A stretch of 54,020 nt of DNA from positions 1-54,020 of the forward strand of contig JAFSAC010000054.1 in the NCBI GenBank assembly GCA_017442265.1, in the 5' to 3' direction. The notes under the pieces are model-generated. The model did no database searches, was not told the DNA's origin, and was given only the letters and a program-made list of their open reading frames with translations. This DNA is from Clostridia bacterium. Its GTDB lineage: Bacteria; Bacillota; Clostridia; Oscillospirales; Acutalibacteraceae. Positions 1-7,339 of this stretch are shown here, piece after piece. Numbering within the stretch: position 1 is the stretch's first letter; every line of letters begins with the position of its first letter. Both the position numbers and the translations under genes were made by a program.

Positions 1-1067
1 AGGTGGCAAAGGGTGAGGGCTTTACCGTCACCGAAGAGGCGGCGCTGATGCTCGCACGGCTCGCCGACGGGGCGCTGAGAGATGCGCTGTCCTTACTCGA
101 TCAATGCGTGTCCCGTTCCCGGGAGGTGACCGCCGAGGTGGTGGCCGCATCCGCCGGGGTGGCGGGAAAATCGTATCTTTTTGATCTCACCGATATGGTG
201 CTCAGAGGGGATACCGCGTCGGCGCTGTCGCTGCTTGACTCCCTCTACCGTGGGTCGAAGGATATGGAACGGCTGTGCGGCGAATGGGTGGAGCATTTCC
301 GGGATCTGATGATCCTTAAAACGGTGAAAAATCCGGACGATCTGCTGGTGGTGTCCCCCGCCGAGCGGGAACAACTGCAGGCATCCGCGGATAAGATGGA
401 ACTGGCGCAAATTTTGCGGTTTTTGCAGGTGCTGCAGCAGTCGCTTGACCGTCTGCGCGGCGGGGTGTCCCGGCGGGTGGAAATGGAAATGGCGATTTTG
501 CGGCTTTCCACCCCCGAGCTGGATGACACCACCGATGCACTTTTAAGCCGGATCGCCAAACTGGAAGCGATGATGCGTGCCGGTGTTCCGGCGGCGCCGG
601 TTGAAAAACCGGTCGCTGTGCCGCAACCGGCCCCGGTTGAAAGCGGGCCGGCGGCTGTAAAAGAACCGGAGGCAAAGCCGGAGCCGGCACCGACCCCGAC
701 CCCCGCACCGACCCCGACCCCCGCCGCTCCGGCGCCGGGCGAAGAGGTGCCGTTTGACAAATGGGGCGAGGTGGTGGAGAAGCTCGCCACCGTGTGTGCG
801 CCGCTTCACGGGGTACTGCTCGGGTCCACCGCCGGTTTGCGGGACGATATCGTGGTGGTATCCACCGGAAATCAGATGTTCCGTACCCTGGTGACCCGGG
901 ACGGAAATAAGCAGGTGCTGATCGACGTGCTCCGGGAGGTTACCGGGCGCACCTTACGGATTGCGGTGAAAAAACAACCGCTAAAAAACGAAGAGGTGCC
1001 GAGCGATCCGCTGACGGCATTTATCCGGGAAAGCCGGGAAAAAGGGGTGGACATTTCCACCAACTGA
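1..1067 (+). CDS. dnaX: DNA polymerase III subunit gamma/tau, C-terminal part (5' end outside window)
   Basis: The product is the clamp-loader ATPase subunit that loads the sliding clamp and ties the replisome together. About 354 codons are visible, entered in frame from position 3; the N-terminal ATPase core lies upstream of the window. The segment GALRDALSLLDQ near the start is the family's AAA+ sensor/lid region. A helical oligomerisation domain follows (roughly residues 50-190), then a Pro/Ala/Thr linker made of PTPTPAP repeats (about 205-247), then a tau-like C-terminal domain. It is followed after 14 bases by ybaB and then recR, the classic dnaX-ybaB-recR recombination/replication operon, which supports the call. 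No programmed-frameshift site of the E. coli gamma type is evident in this part. Confidence 0.93.
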   Translation, partial: VAKGEGFTVTEEAALMLARLADGALRDALSLLDQCVSRSREVTAEVVAASAGVAGKSYLFDLTDMVLRGDTASALSLLDSLYRGSKDMERLCGEWVEHFRDLMILKTVKNPDDLLVVSPAEREQLQASADKMELAQILRFLQVLQQSLDRLRGGVSRRVEMEMAILRLSTPELDDTTDALLSRIAKLEAMMRAGVPAAPVEKPVAVPQPAPVESGPAAVKEPEAKPEPAPTPTPAPTPTPAAPAPGEEVPFDKWGEVVEKLATVCAPLHGVLLGSTAGLRDDIVVVSTGNQMFRTLVTRDGNKQVLIDVLREVTGRTLRIAVKKQPLKNEEVPSDPLTAFIRESREKGVDISTN

Positions 1068-1081
1068 AAGGATGAATCAGG

Positions 1082-1429
1082 ATGAAAGCAAGATTACCGC
1101 AGGGTATGGGCGGCGGGCCGGGCAATATGCAAGCGATGCTCCGGCAGGCACAGAAGATGCAGGAGGATGCCGCCGCTTTACAGCAGGAATTAGAGGAAAA
1201 GCAGTATTCCGCGACCGCCGGCGGCGGGGCGGTGAAAGCCACGGTGAACGGAAAATATGAGATCGTGGACCTTGTTATCCAGCCGGAGGTTATCGACCCG
1301 GAGGATGCGGAGATGCTGACCGATCTGGTGATTGCCGCTGTCAATGAAGCCAACCGCCAGGCGGCTGAGGATGCCCAGCAGCAAATGGCCCGGGTGACCG
1401 GCGGTCTGCAGATGCCGGGGATGTTTTAA
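1082..1429 (+). CDS. ybaB: YbaB/EbfC family nucleoid-associated protein
   Basis: This small DNA-binding nucleoid protein of 115 aa matches the family's usual length of about 100-115 aa. It has a Gly/Met-rich start (QGMGGGPGNMQAM), a long amphipathic helix rich in Gln and Glu (QKMQEDAAALQQELEEK), and the typical core GGGAVKATVNGKYEIVDL. The family forms dimers shaped like tweezers. The ATG at 1082 follows an AAAGGA ribosome site. The stop codon overlaps the recR start by one base (TAATG), indicating translational coupling. Its position between dnaX and recR is conserved in many bacteria. Its precise role (DNA binding, RecR-related repair) is known only by family. Confidence 0.93.
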   Translation: MKARLPQGMGGGPGNMQAMLRQAQKMQEDAAALQQELEEKQYSATAGGGAVKATVNGKYEIVDLVIQPEVIDPEDAEMLTDLVIAAVNEANRQAAEDAQQQMARVTGGLQMPGMF

Positions 1430-2028
1430 TGGAGTACGGAGTAGCGCCGCTCGAGCGGCTGGTGGAGCAGCTGGAGACCTTACCCGGCATCGGGCATAAA
1501 TCGGCTCAGCGGCTCGCATTTTATCTCCTGCGGCAACCGGAGGAAAAGGCGGATAAATTTGTGGACGCCATTCGGGAGGCCCGGGAGAAAATACACGAAT
1601 GCAGTGTTTGCTGTAATCTGACCGATCGGGAGCTGTGCCCGGTGTGTAATGCGCCGGCGAGAGACCCTTCGGTGATCTGCGTGGTGGAGGACCCGCGGGA
1701 CGTGGCGGCGTTTGAGCGCACCCGGGAGTATGCCGGGCTGTACCACGTGTTGCACGGTACCATTTCCCCCATGGACGGCATCGGCCCGGAGCAGATTCGT
1801 ATCCGGGAACTGCTGGTGCGGTTGACCGACGAGCGGGTGCGTGAGGTCATTATGGCTACCAACCCGACGGTGGAAGGGGAAGCGACCGCGATGTATATCG
1901 CCCGGCTGTTACAGCCGTTTCCTTTGAAGGTCACCCGGCTTGCCTACGGTATTCCGGTGGGCGGCGATCTCGAGTATGCGGATGAGGTGACCCTGCGCCG
2001 GTCGCTGGAAGGGCGAAACGAACTGTAA
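1429..2028 (+). CDS. recR: Recombination protein RecR
   Basis: RecR acts with RecF and RecO to load RecA on gapped DNA during recombinational repair. The 199 aa length is typical. A helix-hairpin-helix is visible near the N-terminus ([17 protein letters not shown]), followed by a four-cysteine zinc finger (C58, C61, C70, C73). A Toprim domain starts at [15 protein letters not shown] and includes the family's [16 protein letters not shown] segment. The C-terminal part ([37 protein letters not shown]) is highly typical of RecR. The ATG overlaps the ybaB stop by one base, so the two are coupled. Confidence 0.97.
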   Translation: MEYGVAPLERLVEQLETLPGIGHKSAQRLAFYLLRQPEEKADKFVDAIREAREKIHECSVCCNLTDRELCPVCNAPARDPSVICVVEDPRDVAAFERTREYAGLYHVLHGTISPMDGIGPEQIRIRELLVRLTDERVREVIMATNPTVEGEATAMYIARLLQPFPLKVTRLAYGIPVGGDLEYADEVTLRRSLEGRNEL

Positions 2029-2050
2029 TACATACGGAGGAGGTGCCTGC

Positions 2051-2515
2051 GTGAAGGACAATCTGAAAACCATTGCCACCAACAAAAAAGCGTTTCACGA
2101 TTATTTCGTGGAAGAGAGCTTGGAAGCGGGCATCGAGCTGTTTGGAACCGAAGTAAAATCCATTCGTTCCGGCGGGGTGAACCTCAAGGATGCGTGGTGC
2201 AGTATCGTCGAGGGCGAAATGTTTGTCAACGGTATGCATATCAGTCCGTATGAGCAGGGGAACATTTTTAACCGTGATCCCCGGCGGGTGCGGCGACTGC
2301 TGTTGCACAAGCGGGAGATCATGAAGCTGTTCGGGCTGGTTAAACAGCAGGGGCTGACCTTAATTCCGCTGTCGCTGTATTTCAAAGGTTCCCGGGTGAA
2401 GGTGCAGGTGGGACTGTGCCGTGGCAAAAAGCTGTACGACAAACGGGAGGATGCCGCAAGGCGGGATATGAAACGGGAAGCGGAACGAGCGGTCAAAGAG
2501 CACAATGCCCGCTGA
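2051..2515 (+). CDS. smpB: SsrA-binding protein SmpB
   Basis: SmpB binds tmRNA and delivers it to stalled ribosomes for trans-translation. The 154 aa protein shows [31 protein letters not shown] near the start, [25 protein letters not shown] in the middle and a basic C-terminal tail ([15 protein letters not shown]) that folds in the mRNA channel in known structures. It uses a GTG start, supported by GGAGGAGGTG just upstream. It lies 22 bases after recR and ends at a strong terminator, so it probably closes the dnaX operon. No ssrA gene was seen nearby. Confidence 0.96.
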   Translation: MKDNLKTIATNKKAFHDYFVEESLEAGIELFGTEVKSIRSGGVNLKDAWCSIVEGEMFVNGMHISPYEQGNIFNRDPRRVRRLLLHKREIMKLFGLVKQQGLTLIPLSLYFKGSRVKVQVGLCRGKKLYDKREDAARRDMKREAERAVKEHNAR

Positions 2516-2527
2516 AAAATGGCAATA

Positions 2528-2563
2528 AAACCGGGGTGATGCCGTGCATCACCCCGGTTTTTC
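2528..2563 (+). terminator. Intrinsic terminator after smpB
   Basis: A 15-bp GC-rich stem (2528-2542 with 2546-2560) with a 3-base loop is followed by a T-rich run. It separates the dnaX-smpB operon from the hydrogenase operon. Confidence 0.93.
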
Positions 2564-2645
2564 ATATTTTTCCAAAAGTTTTTGCAAAAAAAGAGTGAAA
2601 ATGCAAAAAAAGTAGGTTTTGCTACTGGTATTTTCAAAAAAAGTT

Positions 2646-2654
2646 TGTTATAAT
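2646..2654 (+). promoter_or_regulatory. Extended -10 promoter of hydrogenase operon
   Basis: TATAAT at 2649-2654 is preceded by TGT, giving an extended -10. No good -35 lies at the normal spacing. It sits in an AT-rich stretch 53 bases ahead of the first hydrogenase gene and just after a terminator, so it is the likely promoter. Confidence 0.65.
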
Positions 2655-2706
2655 GTTAACGACTGTGAAAAGTGGTTTTTATTCTTGTCAAGGAGGAATT
2701 TGAATT

Positions 2707-3201
2707 ATGCAGAAGAAAATCAGCAGTTTGCCTTTCAAGGGCACCCCTGAGCAGGCCGCCGCGCTGCAGAAGGTGATCGATGCGAAAAAGGACGATCCCA
2801 GCCAGCTTATGGGCGTTATGCAGGAAGCGCAGGGCATCTACGGTTATCTGCCGATCGAGGTTCAGCAGATGATCGCCGACGGCATGGGCGTGCCGCTGGA
2901 GAAGGTTTACGGCGTTGCCACCTTCTACGCGCAGTTTGCGCTCTCCCCGAAGGGTAAATACGATATTTCGGTTTGTCTGGGTACCGCTTGCTACGTCAAG
3001 GGCTCCGGCGACGTGTTTGATAAGTTGTCCGAGCTGCTGGGTATCGGCGCGGACGAATGCACCCCGGACGGTAAGTTCTCGCTGACCGCCTGCCGTTGCA
3101 TCGGCGCCTGCGGTCTGGCCCCGGTTCTCACCGTGAACGACGAGGTGTACGGTCGTCTGACCGCCGCCGACGTTCCGGATATTCTGAAAAAGTACCAGTA
3201 A
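2707..3201 (+). CDS. hydC: NADH-dependent [FeFe] hydrogenase subunit HydC-like (NuoE family)
   Basis: This is a 24-kDa-type thioredoxin-fold [2Fe-2S] subunit of NADH-linked, electron-bifurcating hydrogenases. In 164 aa it has an N-terminal helical part (about 1-80, with GYLPIEVQQMIADGMGVPLEKVYGVATFY) and the four cluster cysteines C90, C95, C131 and C135 (CLGTACYVKG and CRCIGACGLAPV). It is the first gene of a ten-gene unit that ends with HydB- and HydA-like subunits, so it should form the gamma subunit of that complex. Cytoplasmic. The ribosome site is AAGGAGGAATTTGAATT before the ATG. A close alternative label is NADH dehydrogenase subunit E. Confidence 0.92.
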   Translation: MQKKISSLPFKGTPEQAAALQKVIDAKKDDPSQLMGVMQEAQGIYGYLPIEVQQMIADGMGVPLEKVYGVATFYAQFALSPKGKYDISVCLGTACYVKGSGDVFDKLSELLGIGADECTPDGKFSLTACRCIGACGLAPVLTVNDEVYGRLTAADVPDILKKYQ

Positions 3202-3226
3202 TTTACGAAGGTAAAGGAATGGCCGT

Positions 3227-3589
3227 ATGAAAATCTGTACCATTCAAGAGTTGCTTTCCGCCCGGGTGATCGTGGGCGAGGAGCGGCTGGGCGACCACGT
3301 ATATTCTGCCTGCGGCAGTGATATGATGAGCGACGTTCTGGCGTACGTGAAGGACCAGGCGGTGTTGCTCACCGGTCTTGTGAACCCGCAGGTCATCCGC
3401 ACGGCGGAAATGATGGATATGATCTGCATCGTATTCGTTCGTTCCAAAGAACCCACCCCGGAGATGATCCGGCTGGCGGAGGAGAGCGGACTGGTGTTGC
3501 TGGCGACCGATAAGCGGCTGTATGAGGCCTGCGGCATTCTGTACAGCAACGGTCTTGTCGGCAACAAGGTAAAGAGGGCGGCGCTATGA
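3227..3589 (+). CDS. DRTGG domain protein (hydrogenase cluster)
   Basis: This 120 aa protein consists of one DRTGG-type domain, a small alpha/beta domain of unknown ligand also found in phosphotransacetylase-related proteins. It has the typical pattern of N-terminal VGEERLGDHVYSACGSDMMSDVLAY, a hydrophobic strand VLLTGLVN, IVFVRSKEPTPEMI, and GLVLLATDKRLYEACGILYSNGL. No enzyme motif is visible. A shorter relative is encoded four genes downstream in the same operon. Genes of this type recur in clostridial hydrogenase clusters next to HATPase and sensory hydrogenase genes, which points to a regulatory or assembly role. That role is inference. The end overlaps the next gene by four bases. Confidence 0.8.
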   Translation: MKICTIQELLSARVIVGEERLGDHVYSACGSDMMSDVLAYVKDQAVLLTGLVNPQVIRTAEMMDMICIVFVRSKEPTPEMIRLAEESGLVLLATDKRLYEACGILYSNGLVGNKVKRAAL

Positions 3590-4014
3590 GTGACGTGTTG
3601 ACCTTCCGTTTCGACGTAGACGGAGAGAACTTTACCTCTGCCGGGCAGGCATCGGTGCAGATCAAGAAAAACCTGCGCCAGCTCGGACTTCCCCCGGAGA
3701 TCATCCGGCGGGTATCCATTGCGATGTACGAAGGCGAGATCAATATGGTCATTCACGCCGGCGGCGGCAATGCCGAGGTGCGGGTGGCGGAGGACTTTAT
3801 TGAGATCGAGCTTGTGGATCACGGCCCCGGCATTGCGGATATTGAGCAGGCGATGCAGGCCGGCTTTTCCACCGCGCCGGACAACATCCGGTCGCTCGGA
3901 TTTGGCGCCGGTATGGGTCTGCCCAATATGAAACGGTACACCGATTCCATGGACATTCAATCGAAGGTGGGCGACGGCACCCGTATTGTGATGCGGGTGG
4001 ACCTGACCGCCTGA
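3586..4014 (+). CDS. Anti-sigma-factor-like ATP-binding protein (HATPase, RsbW/SpoIIAB type)
   Basis: This 142 aa protein is a stand-alone GHKL ATPase domain. The N box is at about 48-53 (YEGEIN), the G1 box is DHGPGI at 78-83, and the G2 region GFGAGMGLPNMK lies at about 105-116, followed by GDGTRIVMRV. Proteins of this type bind ATP and either phosphorylate a small partner on serine or sequester a sigma factor. No partner antagonist is encoded next to it. The start codon overlaps the DRTGG gene stop (ATGA), indicating coupling. In this operon it precedes a sensory-type [FeFe] hydrogenase, so it may relay the redox or H2 signal; that is inference. Confidence 0.82.
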   Translation: MSDVLTFRFDVDGENFTSAGQASVQIKKNLRQLGLPPEIIRRVSIAMYEGEINMVIHAGGGNAEVRVAEDFIEIELVDHGPGIADIEQAMQAGFSTAPDNIRSLGFGAGMGLPNMKRYTDSMDIQSKVGDGTRIVMRVDLTA

Positions 4015-4033
4015 TCACGAATGGGGGACGGTT

Positions 4034-5329
4034 ATGCACAGTTACGTTCATTCGGTATTTTTAGACGAACAGAAATGCACCGGGTGTACCACCTGTCTGC
4101 GCCATTGCCCCACCGAGGCGATCCGCATTCGGAACGGCAAGGCGGAGATCAACGAAGCCCGTTGCATTGATTGCGGCGAATGTATCCGTGTTTGCCCGCA
4201 CAAGGCCAAAAAGGCGGTGTGCAACAAGCTGGATGCTATGGACCGGTTCCGGTACAAGATCGCTCTGCCCGCGCCGACGTTGTACGGGCAGTTTGACAAC
4301 CTCGACGACGTGGATTACGTGCTCACCGGACTCAAGCGGCTTGGCTTTGACGAGGTGTTTGAGGTGTCTAAAGCGGCGGAACTGGTATCCGCTTACACCC
4401 GGCTGTACTTAAACACCGAGGGGGTCAAAAAACCGGTCATCAGCTCGGCTTGTCCGGCGGTGACCCGTCTGATTGCCCTTCGGTTTCCCTCGCTGAAGGA
4501 TAATCTGTTACGGATGCTGCCGCCGATGGAGATTGCGGCGGGGCTGGCCCGGGAAAAGGCCGAGCGGGAACATCCGGAACTGAAGCCCGAGGAGATCGGC
4601 GTTTGCTTTATCTCCCCCTGTCCGGCCAAGGCGAGCTACGTGAAAAACGGCTTTGCCAGCTATAAGAGTCGGGTGGACGTGGTGGTGTCGATCAGCGACC
4701 TGTATTTCCAGCTCATCAACAGCATGAGCCACACCGAACAGCCGGAAACCCTTTCCGATTCGGGTATGATCGGCATTGGCTGGTCCTCCTCCGGTGGAGA
4801 GGCGACCGCGCTGTTTAACGACAGCTATCTTGCGGCGGACGGTATCGATAACGTCATCCACGTGCTGGATCAGATCGAGAACGGCAACATTCCGCCGCTG
4901 GAATTTATTGAACTGAACGCTTGTACCGGCGGTTGTGTCGGCGGCGTTCTGACCATGCAAAACCCTTATATCGCCAAATCGCGGCTGCAGATTTTGCGCC
5001 GGTATCTGCCGGTGTCCCAGAACCTGCTCCCGACCAGCGAACAGTATATTCCCGAAGGGTACTTCTTTAACGACGACCCGGAATACCAACCGATCTCACA
5101 GCTCAGCAGCAGTATGGCGGAATCTATGCGGATGCTTGCCGATATTCAGGCGCTGCGCGGGAGGTTGCCGGGACTGGATTGCGGTTCCTGCGGCGCCCCC
5201 ACCTGTCGGGCGTTTGCGGAGGACGTGGTAAAGGGCACGGCGAAGGAAAGTGACTGCATTTTAACCATGCGGGACACCCTTCGTGCTTATCTGGAAAGCC
5301 AAAAGGAGGATGGGCATGACGGTGCGTGA
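4034..5329 (+). CDS. Putative sensory [FeFe] hydrogenase (HydS-like)
   Basis: The 431 aa protein starts with two [4Fe-4S] motifs (C15 to C25 and C44 to C54), then an [FeFe]-hydrogenase large-subunit domain (about 75-340), then a four-cysteine Fe-S domain (C383, C386, C391, C408) of the kind found in RnfB and corrinoid Fe-S proteins. The H-cluster motifs are altered. L1 reads SSACP (139-141), where catalytic enzymes have TSCCP. L2 reads SPCPAK (C196) and L3 reads ACTGGCVGG (C297, C301). The four expected cluster cysteines remain, but the proton-transfer cysteine is alanine, as reported for the sensory HydS of Thermotoga. Unlike HydS it has no PAS domain. It most likely senses H2 or redox state rather than turning over H2 quickly. 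Confidence 0.82.
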   Translation: MHSYVHSVFLDEQKCTGCTTCLRHCPTEAIRIRNGKAEINEARCIDCGECIRVCPHKAKKAVCNKLDAMDRFRYKIALPAPTLYGQFDNLDDVDYVLTGLKRLGFDEVFEVSKAAELVSAYTRLYLNTEGVKKPVISSACPAVTRLIALRFPSLKDNLLRMLPPMEIAAGLAREKAEREHPELKPEEIGVCFISPCPAKASYVKNGFASYKSRVDVVVSISDLYFQLINSMSHTEQPETLSDSGMIGIGWSSSGGEATALFNDSYLAADGIDNVIHVLDQIENGNIPPLEFIELNACTGGCVGGVLTMQNPYIAKSRLQILRRYLPVSQNLLPTSEQYIPEGYFFNDDPEYQPISQLSSSMAESMRMLADIQALRGRLPGLDCGSCGAPTCRAFAEDVVKGTAKESDCILTMRDTLRAYLESQKEDGHDGA

Positions 5330-5642
5330 ACTTGTCGACAGCGGCGCTGTGAAAGCGGCGGCGTTGCCGGACGGCGACCGGGAGATCGAGGGCGTGTACA
5401 TCGGTGACCTGTTAAGCTGGGTCATGGGACGTGCCGGCTCCGGGGATGCCTGGATCACCATTATGTCCAACGTCAACATCGCGGCGGTGGCCACCTTGGC
5501 GGATACCGCCTGCATCATCTTAGCTGAAGGGGTGCAGCCGGACGACGGGGTAACTGAGATCGCCCGCGAGAAGAACATCAACCTGTTACTCAGCGACCGC
5601 AGTGCTTATGACACGGCGGTATGGCTGCATGAGCGGTTATGA
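5316..5642 (+). CDS. Second DRTGG domain protein
   Basis: This 108 aa DRTGG-type protein begins at the ATG at 5316, five bases after the ribosome site AAAAGGAGGA. It overlaps the end of the sensory hydrogenase gene by 14 bases. The fold pattern matches the first DRTGG protein: MTVRELVDSGAVKAAAL, IEGVYIGDLLSWVMG, WITIMSNVNIAAVATLADTACIILAEG, and a C-terminal NLLLSDRSAYDTAVWLHERL. It overlaps the PHP gene by four bases (ATGA). No catalytic residues are recognised. The pairing of two DRTGG proteins in one operon suggests a heteromeric ligand-binding unit; this is inference. Confidence 0.8.
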   Translation: MTVRELVDSGAVKAAALPDGDREIEGVYIGDLLSWVMGRAGSGDAWITIMSNVNIAAVATLADTACIILAEGVQPDDGVTEIAREKNINLLLSDRSAYDTAVWLHERL

Positions 5643-6373
5643 ACCGCTACTATTACGATCTGCATATCCACTCCTGCCTCTCCCCCTGCGCGGATAACGA
5701 CAACACCCCCAACAATCTCGCGGGGATGGGAGCGCTGGCCGGGTTGCAGATCATGGCGCTCACCGATCATAACACCTGCCGCAACTGTCCCGCCTTTTTT
5801 GAAGCGGCGAAAAAGCACGGCATTGTCCCGGTTCCGGGAATGGAGCTCACCACCGCCGAGGATATTCATATGATCTGCCTGTTTCCCACCCTGGAAGCGG
5901 CGCTCGCCTTTGACGAAGAGGTCGGCCGTCGCCGGATTTTAGTGGAAAACCGGCCGGACATCTTCGGGGATCAGTTGGTGCTGAACGGGGAGGATGAGCC
6001 GATCGGCACCGAGCCGTACTTACTGTCCAACGCCACCACCATATCGGTGGAGGAAAGCGTTCCGCTGACTGAATATTACGGCGGGGTGTGCTACCCGGCG
6101 CATATCGACCGGGAGGCAAACGGGATCATAGCGGTGCTGGGCGCTTTACCGCCCTCCCCTGTCTTTTCCTGTGTTGAACTGCACGACGGCGAAAAGGAGT
6201 CGTCCTTGAAAGATCAGATACCGCCCGGTTGTCGGGTGGTGGTCGGATCGGATGCTCATTTTTTGTGGGATATCCGGGACAAGGACCGCTATCTGGAGTT
6301 GGACGATACGCCGTACAGCGGTCAACTGGTGCGAAATCGACTGATCGAGTGGATCAGAGGAGGCGGAGAATGA
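5639..6373 (+). CDS. PHP domain metal-dependent phosphoesterase
   Basis: PHP-domain hydrolases cleave phosphoester bonds using two or three metal ions. The 244 aa protein shows the family motifs: DLHIHSCLSPCADND (H9, H11, D19), MALTDHN (D43, H44), VPGMELTTAEDIH (E69, H77), a histidine in CYPAHIDRE (about 154), and a C-terminal VVGSDAHF (D and H at about 225-227). Its substrate is unknown. It lies between a DRTGG gene and a HATPase gene with ATGA overlaps on both sides, so it is tightly coupled to the signalling block. It may reverse a phosphorylation made by one of the HATPase proteins; that is inference. Confidence 0.85.
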   Translation: MNRYYYDLHIHSCLSPCADNDNTPNNLAGMGALAGLQIMALTDHNTCRNCPAFFEAAKKHGIVPVPGMELTTAEDIHMICLFPTLEAALAFDEEVGRRRILVENRPDIFGDQLVLNGEDEPIGTEPYLLSNATTISVEESVPLTEYYGGVCYPAHIDREANGIIAVLGALPPSPVFSCVELHDGEKESSLKDQIPPGCRVVVGSDAHFLWDIRDKDRYLELDDTPYSGQLVRNRLIEWIRGGGE

Positions 6374-6915
6374 AGGAACTTTCTTTGAATCTTCTCGACA
6401 TCGTCGAAAACTCGGTGAAAGCCGGAGCGACCCTTACCGAAATGTTGTTGGAGCAGGTAGGCGGTGCGCTCACCTTTACCGTCCGGGATAACGGCTGCGG
6501 TATGGATGAAGAGACGGTACGGCGGGTGACCGACCCGTTTTACACCACCCGGACCACCCGTGCGGTGGGCTTGGGACTGCCGCTTCTGAAATTAGAAGCG
6601 GAGCAGACCGGCGGAACCCTCACGGTGCAATCGGACACCGACCCCGTTCATCACGGAACGACGGTCACGGCGGTGTTTCACACCGACCACATCGACTGTC
6701 CGCCGCTCGGCGACGTCGTCGCATCGCTTATCACCCTCATTCAGGGACACCCCGACACCGATTTTTTGTTCACCCACCGGTTGGGAGAGCAAGAGGTTAA
6801 ACTGGACACCCGCGAACTGCGGGAGGTGCTTCAGGGGGTGCCGCTGGACAGTTATGAGGTATTACAATGGATTGAAGGCTATTTGCGAGAGCAATACCAG
6901 TCTATAAATCAATAA
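6370..6915 (+). CDS. Histidine-kinase-like ATPase protein without phosphoacceptor domain
   Basis: This 181 aa protein has a GHKL ATPase domain with N box LNLLDIVENSVKA, G1 box DNGCGMDEE, F-box-like PFYTTR and G2 box VGLGLPLLK, followed by GGTLTVQS and HGTTVTAVF. There is no dimerisation/histidine phosphotransfer domain upstream of the ATPase core. After it comes about 60 residues of unknown function. The ATG at 6370 overlaps the PHP stop (ATGA), which is the best start; in-frame codons upstream lie inside the PHP gene. It ends 34 bases before the next gene of the operon. Partner and target are not evident. Confidence 0.82.
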   Translation: MKELSLNLLDIVENSVKAGATLTEMLLEQVGGALTFTVRDNGCGMDEETVRRVTDPFYTTRTTRAVGLGLPLLKLEAEQTGGTLTVQSDTDPVHHGTTVTAVFHTDHIDCPPLGDVVASLITLIQGHPDTDFLFTHRLGEQEVKLDTRELREVLQGVPLDSYEVLQWIEGYLREQYQSINQ

Positions 6916-6949
6916 ATCAATTATTATAAAGGGAAAGGACGATATACCC

Positions 6950-7321
6950 ATGAAATCATTAGCAGAGCTTCAGGCCATCCGGGACAAAATGCAGAACAAG
7001 GTTGCACTGCGTGAAGGAACCGGCGAAAAACGTGTCGTGGTCGGTATGGCGACCTGCGGTATTGCCGCCGGAGCGCGTCCGGTACTCGGCGCCTTTGTGG
7101 AGCAGGTGAACGAGCAGGGACTGGCCGGCACCATTACCGTGACCCAGACCGGTTGCATCGGCATCTGCCAGTATGAGCCGGTAGTAGAGGTTTTCGAAGC
7201 CGGTAAAGAAAAGGTTACTTATGTGAAGATGACCGCCGATAAGGTCAGCCGCGTGGTGGAGGAACACCTCAAGGGCGGCAAGCCGGTGGCGGAATTTACC
7301 ATTGGTCAACAGAAAGCGTAA
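6950..7321 (+). CDS. Thioredoxin-like [2Fe-2S] ferredoxin (NuoE C-terminal type)
   Basis: This 123 aa protein matches the short NuoE/HydC-like ferredoxins that precede hydB in many clostridial hydrogenase operons. The core is VVVGMATCGIAAGARPVL (C36) and VTQTGCIGICQYEPVVEVF (C69, C73). The second cysteine of the first pair, present in full NuoE proteins, is glycine here. Only three conserved cysteines are therefore visible, and cluster binding is uncertain or needs a different ligand. It probably works as an electron-transfer or scaffolding partner of the HydB-HydA pair encoded just downstream. The ribosome site is GGGAAAGGACGATATACCC before the ATG. Confidence 0.85.
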   Translation: MKSLAELQAIRDKMQNKVALREGTGEKRVVVGMATCGIAAGARPVLGAFVEQVNEQGLAGTITVTQTGCIGICQYEPVVEVFEAGKEKVTYVKMTADKVSRVVEEHLKGGKPVAEFTIGQQKA

Positions 7322-7339
7322 GGCGAGGAGGAAAAACTT

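Noticed and set aside
966..994. A-rich heptamers near the end of dnaX as a programmed frameshift site
   Set aside because: The runs lie only about 25 codons before the stop; the gamma-form frameshift expected in dnaX occurs much earlier in the gene, so these are probably ordinary lysine codons.
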